From Laburnicola sp. R22_1 (Eukaryota; Ascomycota; Dothideomycetes; Pleosporales; Didymosphaeriaceae): 64,000 bases of DNA. This document shows positions 45,274 through 57,266 of the stretch, piece by piece; position 1 is the first letter of the stretch; the number at the start of each line of letters is the position of its first letter. The position numbers were made by a program, and so were the translations under genes. The notes under the pieces are model-generated. The model made no database searches. It was not told the origin of the DNA and saw only the letters and a list, made by a program, of their open reading frames with translations. The stretch covers positions 868,001-932,000 of the forward strand of contig JACONQ010000009.1 in assembly GCA_014281115.1 (NCBI GenBank), in the 5' to 3' direction.

Positions 45274-46286
45274 GCGATGAGGGTAAGGGTGAGCAGCGGC
45301 GGCGGGAGCATGGGGGAGATGGGCGGTGGTGAGGTCCTAGGGGGGCGGAATACGGCTTGCTGGTTGCGAGGGGAGATCTACTATAGGAGAGAGTTAATAA
45401 AATGGTTAGGTTAGTTGCTGTTGTAATTGTTGTTGTTGTTGTTGCAGCGAAAAATATTGTTGAAGAAATCATTGATTACGTAACACGGTGGTTGGTCAAA
45501 CAGCCGGCCTGGGATCACGTGACATCACGGATTGACCCCGGGGGATGCTACTTTAGTATAATTAATTAATATATATATTACTATAGAAGCTTTTCATTTA
45601 ATAAAGTTTTAGTTAAGTTAAAAGATTTATAAAAATTACTACTACACTAAGTTAGCCTATCACGTAAAAATTAGGTGACAGAAACTCATCTGAAACCCCT
45701 GTGGTACAGTTCCTGAGGTTCCAATGACCACCAGTGGGCTCACGCCACGCCAGGTAAATGAGCCGAACATTCTCGTGTTCATCCAGATCACGCCACCGGA
45801 AGGTGAGGGCAAGGTGGAGTTGTGCTCATGTTTGCGCGCGCGAACACAGTTCGACCAAACCAAAAACAACAAACACCACGACTTCGACGGTTTTTTGACA
45901 ATCTAGTCTTTGAACTCTCTGGTCTTGTTCTGTTGAAAAGATCTACCGCGACGCCTTTTTAGGCTTCACGGCAAATCCGGCTTCGCTAAGACTCGTTTGC
46001 GGGGGTTGGCAACCCTAAGCGGCAACACTGCAGCGCCGGCATGCATAAAGACAGCCATGGCTCGCAGACACAGCCGGCCGTCGCAAAATTATGGCGGTAT
46101 GCGCATGATCTGGGCGGTGTGCAAAGGCTCAGCATGACGAGCCGCGATCCCACGCAGGGTCTTGTGCCTTGGTCATGCATGCTTGCCGAAGTGCTTATAG
46201 AAAGGACGTGCGAGAGTCCTGTGGGGTTCCATTCACGACACCACCTCATCACAATCCCACGGTAGCCATCCAAACAGTGCGCAACA
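45274..46286. other. Intergenic, AT-rich then normal
   Basis: 45540-45660 is very AT-rich. 45660-46286 holds several short ORFs with no recognisable product. The last few hundred bases are presumably the promoter of the next gene. Confidence 0.5.
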
Positions 46287-47299
46287 ATGCCACGACCAGT
46301 GTCGCCGCCGCCATACGGCTCCAATCCTCGGCCAAGGGATGTGTCACCGCCGGACTACATGGACGAGTTCGGCGGAAGGCACCATCAACCGCGGCGTGAG
46401 CGCCCTCGCCGTCCGCGATTCCAAGATGATCGCGATATGGACCGCGAAGGTATGCATCACTATTTTGTTCGCCAAATTAAACACTGGCTAACAGAAATAC
46501 AGACTGGCCTCCCCGCCGCGCAAGGTCCCATCGCGAGCCCCGTCCCCGCCCACCACCATCCGAGTCCTCATCAGTGAGCCCGCCCCCTCGGCGCACAAGA
46601 TCCCACTGCGCACCCCGTCCACCACCATTCGAAGCGCCCTATCCAGAGAGCCCGCCTCCACCCCGCAGTCGTCGGCGCCGGGACTCCCCCCCTCCTCCAG
46701 CCCCGGCTCCTCCGCGCGCCAAAGCTCGTAGTTCGCATCCATACGACGGCTACGACGGCTACGACGATTACGACGACCTTAATAGGCCCCCGCGCCGGCA
46801 TCGCCCGCGAGATGACGACTACTACTCAGACAACCGGCACAACAGACCGCGGCGCGACTTGTACGACGAGAGGCCCCGGCGGAGAGATGCGTACGATGAG
46901 CGTCCTCGGCGCCGAGATTCCTACGACGAGCGATATGACGAACGACCCCGACGGAGAGACCCATACGACGACCAGTACGACGACCGGCCCCGTCGACGAG
47001 ACCCATATGATGACAGACCCCGTCGAGATCGCGATCGCTATGATGACAGGATGTATAGATCGGATCCGCGGGATGAGCGGCTGAGGGATAGGCCGCGGTC
47101 TGGGAAGAAGGTGCCCAAGTGGCAGCAGGAGGGGAAGGAATTGTTTTTTAAACATGCGTTGCCGGTGATTAAGAAGGAGGGTGGAAAGTTCTTGGCGCAG
47201 CAGATTGGGTCTATGCTTGCGAAGCAGAGTGGGGGTACGGGTGGGGGTGCGGGTGCGAGCGGTGGTGCCAGCGGTGGTGCCAGCGGTGGTGCGAGATAG
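46287..47299 (+). CDS. Arg/Asp/Pro-rich low-complexity protein
   Basis: Exons 46287-46449 and 46503-47299 (53-bp intron, GTATGC...ACAG) give 319 residues. The first 150 residues are Pro/Arg-rich (SPPPR, PRRPRF). A tract of imperfect RPRRRDxYDER repeats at ~180-265 alternates basic and acidic residues. A short ordered block follows (KVPKWQQEGKELFFKHALPV then IKKEGGKFLAQQIGSML), and a GGASGGASGG tail closes the protein. The ordered block is the likely conserved core; the rest is probably disordered. The repeat style resembles RNA-binding or phase-separating proteins, which is only an analogy. The intron is needed to bring the ATG at 46287 into frame with the long downstream ORF. Confidence 0.72.
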
Positions 47300-47639
47300 G
47301 GGATGGGTGAGTATTGTAAGTTTTTTTTTTATGGGGCGGGTTCTTTTTCGAACGAGTGCAGTTATGATGGCATGTGATGCAGAACATGAACTCAATGGAC
47401 AATACATGAATTCTGCTATTGGTGCAATACAAGTTTTTTAGTGCGTCGTCTCAGGATACAGGTTGAATATGCTCCCAAGCGCTAGGTTGATGATCTTCAC
47501 CCCTGTATAGCTTACACATGCACTCCTACGAAAGAGTGCGAAAGAACTTTCTCTGAGCCAAATAACGTAAAATTACCTCAGATACTTTTCGTGCGCTCCT
47601 TGGCGAAACATAGTCTACTTTCCAATCCATCGAGACCCT
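47300..47639. other. Intergenic
   Basis: No gene. It is a probable 3' UTR of the preceding gene followed by normal-composition DNA. Confidence 0.4.
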
Positions 47640-49130
47640 CACAGTCCTCTATTGCAGCGGATCACGAGATCTCGCTATATAAATTCTCCTCTTGGAGCGA
47701 CAGTCTTTTCTTCTCTTCTACACGCAACATGTGCTCTTGGGAAAATCATTAAAAACACCGCTCAATCTCAACATGGAGCAGCACCAGGAGTTGGTCGACT
47801 CAAAACCGAAGGATCCAAGTTCATGGACTGCACCGGGCGAGTCGGTTCATCAATCAAAATACATATGTCTTCAGTACATGGACTGCGCCAGGCAGGTCGA
47901 TCCATCGATTAAATCAAAAAACACTAAGCACCTCGGAATGGCTTGGAGAGATCCAAATACATGGCATACTTCAACATGGAGAGAGTCCACTTCCTCTCTC
48001 TTCTACACGGCTCTGGTAGTCCGATTCAAAAGTCCCGACAAACCCTTCATGGGCCCGCTGTCCTGTTCCCTATTTTCCCGAAAATGCGAGCGCTATATGA
48101 CCATGTCTCCTGGACTCTCTTTCGGTCATTGGACTAAAAGTCATACCGCACTTCGGCGATGCTAGCGCTTCGTTGTGATTGAACGAAACGTCTATCGAAT
48201 GTGCTCTTCTGCTTCTCCCCTTTTACAGAGTACAAAAACCAACAAACTAAGCTCAGTATGTGCGGCACAGCTTTGCCTGGTTCACCTCGATCTATAATGA
48301 GCGTTCTGTATTGGCATGAGGGACGTTGTCGACACATCACTCTAAATTGGAATGAAAAATTACTATGTGCTTCTGTGGACCTCCTCCTCCCTTTGAGTAC
48401 AAAAACTAGCAAAACAAACGACATATGTGCACGACGTCTTTGCCAGGTTCACGCCGACCTGCATAGGAGAATCTTGTATTGACCTTAGACTTTGTCACTG
48501 CCTCTGTCTCTAAAAGCGACTATAGAGATAGAATGTGTGACGCGTTCTTCCTAAAATATTTAACTCAAAGGTCTATGGGAAGCCGTCTTCGTCGCCTAAA
48601 AAATTAGGTCTGTCAAAATTCATGCAGACACATGTTATGGTGCCTTCTCCTCGATATCTTGAACGAAAATTTGGCAAGGCATCTTCATGGTGGGATCGGT
48701 TGGGCTATGTCGTTGATATGGTGTTCGTCCTAAACAAAAGCGCAATTCGTTCAACTCATGTTAGACATCCTCTTGGCCTTTCTTAACACTAGCTTTTTGC
48801 ACGTCCCATGCTTCACTAAGGCACCTTTAAAGTAACCATCTCCATAAAAAGCATCAAGACGTCTTTATTGCTGGTCTTGCGCTTGTGACTAGAAACTGAG
48901 AGTTGGTGGAAACATGGAAACTCCCAGACTGTACTTTCAAAAAAAAACTGTGGAAGGAAAAGCATAATGTCTGGAGCACGACTACTCTATGAATATGCAA
49001 ACCGCATAGGTTTTGGGCGTGATAAAAGCTCGAGACCAGTATTACATGGAGTTTTCGGCCTATTCTGTGGAATTACCAAAATGGTGGGGAATTGTTGGTA
49101 TGTCTCCTGGCCCGCGCCTCCGAAACAAAA
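47640..49130 (+). repeat. Modular array, part 1 (irregular ~54-bp and ~166-bp units)
   Basis: CATGGACTGC-CC-GGC-GTCG-T begins two adjacent units at 47823 and 47877 (period 54). ATGTGC...AGTACAAAAAC...TTTGCC-GGTTCAC...TGTATTG occurs at 48199 and again at 48365 (period 166). Units share a plan: an ATG, a GC- or pyrimidine-rich stretch, then an A-rich linker. No credible ORF was found. Confidence 0.55.
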
Positions 49131-52100
49131 TTCGCCACCGATCTAAATTAAAAGTTCAGTAGATCGGTCTATGGCTGGAAGTCTCAGAAAGATGACTACA
49201 TGGTGGTTTTGTGTGATTGGTCTGGAATTATTGCGAAGGCGCCTATGCCCCTCAACTTGCCACCCCATAACCAATCCAAAAACAAACCTACAGCATACAG
49301 TGCGATGGCTGGGAGCGCCCTGTGACCAAATCACTGCGCCAACGCCCAGACGAAGATTTCCAGTTCGTTCCTTGTGAATACGAAGTAAAATGCTGGTGTT
49401 GATATGCCTGATACACTGCTCCTCTGCTCCTCTGCAAGAGGCCATCCAAATAAAAATGAGGGACAGTTGCGCCCATGGCTGGGCGGGGTCGCTTGACTAA
49501 AAGTCACAAAGTCCCATCATTTCCAAAATCCATTGCCTGCGACTCATGGGGTCTTTGCGTCCCCTGCCTGGGACTGCACAACCAATCTCAAGTAAAAGCA
49601 GCAGTAACGCAGCAACATGACTGTGCGGGCATCTGACCGAAATAAAAAAAGCTTCGGATGTGTCTGCAGCTGGGACTTTCGAAACATTACACAACAACGT
49701 TTATGCCCCCTCTCTCCAACCGCGCCTCCTCAACAACAGTCCAAATGAAAGAAGTATGCAAAACTCAAATGCTTGGAGCGCAACCGTCCGTCCCAAATTT
49801 TCAACAGGGCTATTGTATGGCAGCCTCCGGTCCAGACTTCCTAGATTCACAGAAATACAAGCCATGTGTTTCGACCGCGCACCAAAACACGTTTCCGCCA
49901 AAAAAAATAACAGCAGCTTAGCAACATGCTTGCTTGTACATCCGCGTGACTATAATCGAAAGCAGTGTGCTTCCCGGATATATAATACCCTGTGGTGGTT
50001 CTTTGTCTCTATGACTACCACACCTCAACAGCACAACTCCAAAGTAAAAACAACAGCGCTTCTCTCTATACCCCGTTGTGCTATTGTCTGATCAAAGACT
50101 ACGGGATCTCGCACCCATGGAGATCTCTAGCTGTTACTTCCAAAAACCCCACAACAGCAGTCCATGCCTTCCACACTGTACCTATAAAACACAACTAAAA
50201 ACAAATTAGTGGCAAAATCAGCGAATGTCTCTCTTCGTTGTTTTCAGCACTGTCTTGCAAAACAAAATACGACTGGATAGGGTGCATGTCTCTCCGCCGC
50301 ACTGCATCCGGCGCAAGACTAAAAACTTCTACCATCGCAACATGTGTAGAAGTACGCTTTTCTCACAAAGATGTACGATGAATTCCACAATGGAAGTGTT
50401 GGCGCCGACCTTCGAATTACAAAAACTCAAAAGTGTATGAAGTATGTCTCTGCGCCCGCGTTGCATCCCAAGCAGAATTAAATTGATTCTGGTACAAAAA
50501 ACATGTCTGGAAGTGCGTTTATCAAAACAAAATATAATGATCAGCTCGATATGGAAGTCTCTGCCCTGTTCTTCGAACTATAAAGATATTCAGTGGGCTA
50601 AGGCTATGTCTCTTCCTCCCCACCTCGAAGCTCATGGGTGTCTTTTTAACTATCAAACCAACAACAACAACGCAATCTTGGAACTAGAAAAAAAAGAAGT
50701 GGAAAATTATTATGTCTCTTCCTCTCCACCACCTACAAACTCTAAGCAAACATTAATAAAGCTGGGATATGGCTGGTGCGCTCGTTTCTTTTGCCGTATG
50801 AAACCTTCCGCCTTCTATTTCGAACAACAAAAACAACAAAAAAGATGGCATATGTCTCCTGAATCCTACGGAAAAGATAACCTAACGTTGGTGCATGATG
50901 GATGTATGACAGTCTGCTCGTCTATTCAAGATATCCATCAAACTAAGTATGGAGCATCCCGGTCTTCCCCTCAAAACAATAAAACATACAGCACAAAAAA
51001 GTTATGTTCCCTCCTCTCCTCCTATACAAACTTAAACGAAAAGTGGCAATCCAAAGCCTTGATGGCTGTCGTGTGCTCACTGTTAAAAATGAATTATGAA
51101 GGACAAATATGGGGATTCTGATCCGTTGTTCCCATCACGAAACTTCTCCTGTTTCCCTTAAAACAAAAGGTCACAAACCTCTAAAATGTTTCCTCTGCCT
51201 CGTACCAAAAATGGTACTAAAATGCTCTAATTGGGTGTACCTATTCCTATACCCTTGTGGACCCAAAATCGAGATGATAACAACAAATGGACCTCCCAGT
51301 CCAATCTTCGCAAATAAAAAACCACTGCAACACTGCTTAATGGGCAGCGTGTGGAACTCGTCCCGATCAAAAAAATCATTGGCTGGTAGGGATGGTGTTC
51401 CAACCCAACCTTTCCAATTTAAAGACTATGGAAACTTTGGTTATGGGCAACGTACAAACCCCACCCCTAATCTAAACATCACAATGTTTCTTGCATGTCT
51501 TCCCTTCCCGCAGAGACCGCACATCATACTACGGTGCGCACACTCGTCCAACTGAAGTAAAATGAGAACGATACAATGGATCTCCCAGCACTTAGGTTCC
51601 AAATAAAAACTATGGGGATTGTTTGCAGAACTTCTCCACCGATTCAAAATACCAATATTGCATGCGATGCTCTCCTCTATCACCAGAACCGCACATTGAT
51701 TACATTGCTCCCATATTCTTTTAATTAAAATTAAGATATAGAACGATCAATGGACCTCCCAGCCCGTCCTTCCAAATAAAAAAACATGGGCGCGGTTCTT
51801 ATGAGTAGCGCACACGGCCCATTTGAGATACAAAAATATCAAACAACTCCTTCTATATCTTCCCCTACCGCAAAGGGTGCACACTCTATTGCAGTCTACA
51901 CCTTCGTTAACTAAAATTCATCAAATTCGTGTACATGGACCTTGCAACCCAGTCTTCCTAAATAAAGAAACACAACACTTTCATGGTTATGGGCAGCGTG
52001 CAGTACCTCTCGCCCTTCATCCAAACATACCTGTCCTTTTTCCATATTGTGTGGCTGCACGGCGGGCCCAACCAAAAACATCCTTCTTCCGTCGTTATGG

Positions 52101-52620
52101 ACCTCCTCCCACCATCGTTCAAAACTAAACAACAAGGGTATATAAAATATATTGTAAAGGCCAAAAATGCTCTCCATCCGTCCACGTCTGCCCCTCACTT
52201 AAACATCAAGGGGCCACATTGATGCCTCTTTCCTCCACCCACCAAAGCCGCACCTCACTTGCAACCCCACCCTGCGCGCTCCCTACTAGCCAAAAACAGC
52301 TGAGAATCGAGATATGGACCTCCCTCCTACCTCCGACTAGAAAAAAAAACAAGCCAGACCGATGTGCAAGATTTATTCAAACCCTAAAACAGCAGAATAA
52401 ATATTTATGTCTACCCCTCACTTAAACACCCGGACAATCCGGAAATGTCTCTCTCCTCCACTGGACAAACCCGCACCTCAATCACACACCTGCACGCCGC
52501 ACACAAAAAAAAACTATGCCACTCCTGTTGATGGATCCTCTCCACCCTGTCCGTCCCAGTTCATATCCAAGAACCTAGTCACTGTTAGAAAAAGGCCGTA
52601 AAAGGTAGTCAAAAGTAGTT
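49131..52620 (+). repeat. Modular array, part 2 (pyrimidine-rich modules with A-rich linkers)
   Basis: Degenerate modules of roughly 60-110 bp. Each has a CT-rich core (ATGTCTCTTCCTCC or ATGGACCTCCCAGCCC types) followed by a linker such as CCAAATAAAAAC. The ATGGACCTCC-type start recurs near 51286, 51575, 51749, 51935, 52097 and 52315. A 225-codon open frame at 50444-51121 is just a lucky run through these modules. Confidence 0.6.
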
Positions 52621-52889
52621 CGTTGATTGTTAAAGTACATGGAGACGTAAGGTCGGAAATTTGGCTATTCTGTGTGGGTCTTGGCAAGACGCTAGTCCTA
52701 ATTTGATAATTCCAGTATTTTAACAGTCACAAACCTCACTCCATCCCTCCATTCCAGAAACTCAGGTCTATGTACTCAAAAAGTTCCGCCAGAGCGAGCT
52801 ATGCCTCCACCGAAACCCACCAGAAACCAGTTTTATGTCTGTTTAAAAAGAGAATAACAGGAGATCCATGGGGAGTGAGAACCTTGTAC

Positions 52890-55290
52890 CAAATTCTAGT
52901 CCGTTATGTGTATGGGAGATGGCCCAGGAGGAGCGTAAAGCCCAAATATATATATATATTTATATATATTTTCCTTTCGGCTATTATCACCGTGAGGGAC
53001 GTAAAGCCCAAAAATAAAGTGTGAAAAACACGTCGTGGATAGAATCCATGTCTGTTTAAATACAGAATGAAAGTATATAACCAGAGGGGGGTCTTTCAAA
53101 AGATCTTCCTTACAAATTCATGGGAGACGGCCTGGGAGGAGCGTAACAACCAAAAGAAATGAACAAATTCAGAGCAGAAAGATATCATGTTGGTGTACAG
53201 AGAAGCCGATGCTATTTTCATGGGGGAAGGGGAACGTTGGTCCAAGAACTCCATCCAGCATGCCCATAGGACACGGCGGCCCCGGGAGGAGTGCGCCAAA
53301 CCAAAACAAACGAAGCCAGCACACTGAAAATTCAACAAGGCAGATAGCCCGTATCCTTGGGAACAAAGACTCAAGCATTGGGAAGCATGTGCTTGGGAAG
53401 TTTTGGGGAATTCCTATCTTATTCTAAAAGCTTCTCGTAAAGAAAGTAATGGAGGGACGTGGTCCGAAGAATTCCGTACAACATGCGAATGGGAGCACGA
53501 GACGTAACGTGTGAACTACAAACCGTAACGGAACGGTTCCATGCCGGTCTAATCTTCTTCAAGAGAATTAAATGGAGGGAGTGTTGGTCCAAATATGTGC
53601 CAAAGCCTAGCATGCGAGACGAGAAAGCTTCTCTAAGAGAAAATATGGAGGGGATTTTGGACCAAAGATCTGTTCAACCCATGCGTGGGAGACGGTCTAG
53701 GAGGAACGTGTGAACTAAAATAAGTGTCACAAAGCTCATCGAGACAGCTACATGTCGGTCCAAAGACTGCTTTAAAATTAAGAAATGGAGTGACGTGGTC
53801 CGAAGAACTCAGTGCAGCATGTATGTTCATGGGAGACGGCCTAGGAGGAACGTGGGAACTAAAAAAAGTGTCACAAATGGCAACAGGACACTTCTATGTC
53901 GGTCTCAAGACTGCTTCGAAATTAACAATGGGGGGAAACGCCGTTCCAAAGACAAAGCCATTCCTTATATAGGAGAAGAAACAGCACGTGTAAACCCCAA
54001 TAAGTGTCAGAAACCATAACGGGACGGTTCCATGTCGGTCTAAAGACTGCTCTAAAATGCCAATCTGGGGAAAACCAGGTTTCAAAGAGACACATAACCC
54101 ATACATGGAGACAGCCTGGGAGGAGTGCGACAACCTAACCCAAGGCAGCACATTCGAAAATTCGACAAAGGAGATGTGGATAAAAATGTTGCTTCAAAGA
54201 CGAAATCATTGCATACGTGGGAGACGGCCTGGGAGGAGAGCACCAAACCAATCCACCCAAACCAAGCAGCAATGTCGAAAAAGTATGCTGGGATACACCC
54301 CTCGTCATCCCCCAATCAAAACGAAACAACAAGTTGCAATATGTGCTTGACGAGCAGTGCACCGCTAAGCCCAGCACATCCACAAACTCAACAAAGTTAA
54401 TATGTATAAGACTATTTTTCCAAAGATCAAGTCGTTCCACACATGGGAGACAGCCCACGAGGAGTGCGCCAACCCAACCTAAACCAAGCCAGCCCAGCAC
54501 ATTGACAAATTGAACAAAGGAGATGTCTCTAAACATGTTATTCAAAAGCTCTACCACGCGATACATGGGAGACAGCGCCAGAAGGTTTACCAAACCATAC
54601 CAAACCAAGCTCATCACACTCGCAAATTCGACAAGGGAGACGTCTCTCACAATGTTCTAAAATACCGTCGAAGCAATCCATGGGAGACAGCCCGCAAGAA
54701 GTCCACCAACCCAACCATACCAAAGCAAGGCAGCACATTTGCAAACTCGACGAGGGAGACGTCTCTCAAAATGTTCTAAAATACCAGCAGAACCGTAAAT
54801 GGGAGTCGGCCCGGGGCCTGGGAGGAGTGCGCCAACCCATTCCTAGCCAAGGCCTCACATTCTCAAATTCGACAAAGAAGATATCTAGAAAACTGTTATT
54901 CGAAAAGCTCCATGACTACAATATATGGGAGATAGCCCCAGAAGGTTTACCAAACCAAGCCAGTCCAGCACACTCGCAACCTCAACAAGTTCAACGTCTA
55001 TAAAACTGTTCTTCTAAAAACTTCAGACGACCAGTGAGTGTATGGGAGACGGCGCGCCGGGAGGAGTGCACCAACCCAACCCAACCCATCCCAAACCAAG
55101 GCCAGCACATATCGCAACCTCAACAAGGGAGATATCTATAAAAAAAATTATTCTAAAAACTTCGGACGAGCTGTGTATGGGAGACGGTCTGGGAGGAATG
55201 TATTAATTAAACCAAACCAAGGCAGCACACCGAAAAACATGATCAGGCGACTCTTCCTACCGTTTCGAGTAAAAAACAGTTACCGACCTG
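52890..55290 (+). repeat. Modular array, part 3 (~118-bp purine-rich tandem units)
   Basis: About 17 degenerate copies. The most regular begin at about 54441, 54562, 54678, 54798, 54920, 55038 and 55175 (spacing 116-137 bp). Consensus elements in order are CATGGGAGACGGCCTGGGAG, GAGTGCACCAACCCAACC, CAAGCCAGCACACTCGCAA, a GAGAYRTCT dyad and AAAATGTTCTTCTAAAA. No ORF spans the array and no transposon ends were found. Confidence 0.8.
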
Positions 55291-55617
55291 AGCATGTGCT
55301 CTGGAGCTCGTGCGGGGGTTGTATAAAACATATGCGGGTATTTGTGTATGGGGAGAGGAGGGAGGGAGAGAGGAGGGTGGGTAGGGATGCTGGTGTGCTC
55401 GGAAACGAACGCATGTACCCGGCATGTGTTTGTGCTTGGTGCAATACAAAAGATGCTCGTGAGAAAAAAATGGGGTAAGAGAGGGGACCGAGTCATTACG
55501 AAGTAGTGATGCAGCGCACCATACAACAACAAAGATAAAACCCCATCTACCCCCCACCCCCACCCCCACCACCCTCACTCCAACTTAAACCCCTCCCTCT
55601 TCAAAAACCCCTCAAAA

Positions 55618-56514
55618 TTACTCACCTCCCCCTAACCCGCCCCCTCGCCCACCCAACCATCTCCCCATCCCCTCCCCAAAATACCCAAACTCCCGAAACA
55701 GCACATACATCTCGTACACCGGCGCACGCATCCCCTCGGGCAAAAACCCCTTAAACACCTCATCCCCCACCTGCACATACCGCACCGTCTTCCCCGTAAC
55801 CCTACTAAACGTCTCCGCCACCTCCTCAAGCGTATACAGCCCCTCGGCCGCAGCCAAGAATTTCCCCTCGTAGGCGTCAGGCTCCGCAAGAATAGCCCCG
55901 ACCCACGCCCCCGTCTCCGAGATGTCGATGAGCGGGATCTTCGTGTCGGCCCGCAGCATGCTGGGCAGGGTGTACGTGCCGTCGTTTGCGGGCGAGGGGC
56001 GCGGCGCGTCGCGCCCAATATAATTCTGCATGAAGCTGCCTGGCGCGAAGAAGGCGGATTTGACGGGGAGACTGCGGATGTAGGTTTCGATTTCGGCTTT
56101 GACGTCGAAGTGCACGGCATTTTTTAGTTGGCCGTTGGTGATTTTGGAGGGGTGGCTCATGGAGCTCCAGATGAGGTAGGAGGCGCCTTGTTGGACGGCT
56201 TCGTCGCAGAGGGCTTTGGCTTGGCGGGTTTCGATCTCGCGGAGGTTGGGGGCGGCGTAGTTGGTTGTTGTGATGGCGAAGACGAAGTTGGCGTTTTTGA
56301 GGGCGGCGGGGAGAGAGGGGGGGTCGTCAAGGTCGGCGGCGACGAGGGCGGCGCCTTTGGAGAGGAGGGATTGTGCTTTGGGGGTGGAGGGGTCGCGGGT
56401 GATGGCGCGGACGGAGTAGCGGGTTGAGAGCTCGGGGTCGTCGAGGACGGTGTGAGCGACGGAGCCGCCTTGGTTGCCTGTGGCGCCGAAGACGACGAGG
56501 AGCTGCTTGGACAT
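55618..56514 (-). CDS. NmrA-like NAD(P)-binding protein
   Basis: A 298-residue single-exon protein of the atypical short-chain dehydrogenase group. The N-terminal VVFGATGNQGGSVAHTVL is the glycine-rich dinucleotide-binding loop of NmrA/HSCARG proteins. It is followed by AITRDPSTPKAQSLLSKGAA (binding the adenosine phosphate) and ANFVFAITTTNY. YLIWSSMSHPSKITNG and HFDVKAEIETYIRSLPV fit the family core, while the catalytic Tyr-x3-Lys of true reductases is absent. Such proteins often sense redox state through NADP and regulate other factors instead of turning over substrate. The C-terminus is Gly-rich. Confidence 0.88.
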   Translation of the reverse strand: MSKQLLVVFGATGNQGGSVAHTVLDDPELSTRYSVRAITRDPSTPKAQSLLSKGAALVAADLDDPPSLPAALKNANFVFAITTTNYAAPNLREIETRQAKALCDEAVQQGASYLIWSSMSHPSKITNGQLKNAVHFDVKAEIETYIRSLPVKSAFFAPGSFMQNYIGRDAPRPSPANDGTYTLPSMLRADTKIPLIDISETGAWVGAILAEPDAYEGKFLAAAEGLYTLEEVAETFSRVTGKTVRYVQVGDEVFKGFLPEGMRAPVYEMYVLFREFGYFGEGMGRWLGGRGGGLGGGE

Positions 56515-57266
56515 CTTTATAGTGTTTTGCTTGTGTGTGTGTGTGGCTCAGGATGAGGAAGCGTTTTGCTGTAGCAAGATAATGTTTGGACGGTTTGGTG
56601 GAGTGGTGCAAGTGTGGACGAGGCAATGCTGTGTTGATCGTCTCTTCGAGGAGCGAATCCCCCGCTCTTTATATGCTTGACCTGAATACATCATTTCTTA
56701 TTCCCTTTTTCATCGATGATGGCCCCACGAAGGGCGATGCAGTTGCACCACTGACATGGCTTGCGGCGGGCAGGGCGGCCTCCCGCTAGCTAGAGTGTAC
56801 ACTAGTGTAGAGCGACCGCCCGGATTTATCCGGATTTATCTGACAACAAAAGTCCAGGGCAAGCGGCCTCCCAAGCCAAGTTAGCCTCATCCTGCAACCC
56901 ATGCAGTGCCACGAAAGCGCAACAATCGCAACAATCGCAACAATCGCACCACTCAAGCAAACTCTTCCCTTTCCCTTCTCAGACAAAGTCGCCAAGAAGG
57001 CGATTCCTTCACTATCAGGCCAACCGCCGCCAACGACAGCCGCCCCCATCCATCGCACTTTACATCGCAATCGGTTGTGACCTAGCAGGCCGAGATTCTA
57101 CATCCCCATCCCACAAAGAGTCAACATGACCTCCGATCTGAAAAACTTTTATCATTCCAACCTCTCACTACCTGGGATATCTCGCCGTCCAACGCTCGTA
57201 TATCGTATCATCATACACATCAGTAGTGTGGCCAACATCTCATAAAGCCTGTCTGTATTCACATAC
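56515..57266. other. Intergenic
   Basis: No gene. It holds the promoter of the NmrA-like gene and the 3' UTR of the tRNA synthetase gene. A short CAATCG repeat lies at 56929-56956. Confidence 0.55.

Noticed and set aside
50444..51121. A 225-codon open frame.
   Set aside because: It runs through several non-coding modules, has no domain, and neighbouring modules are closed in all frames.
52890..55290. CRISPR-like array.
   Set aside because: Units are degenerate along their whole length with no constant repeat and variable spacer, and the DNA is fungal.
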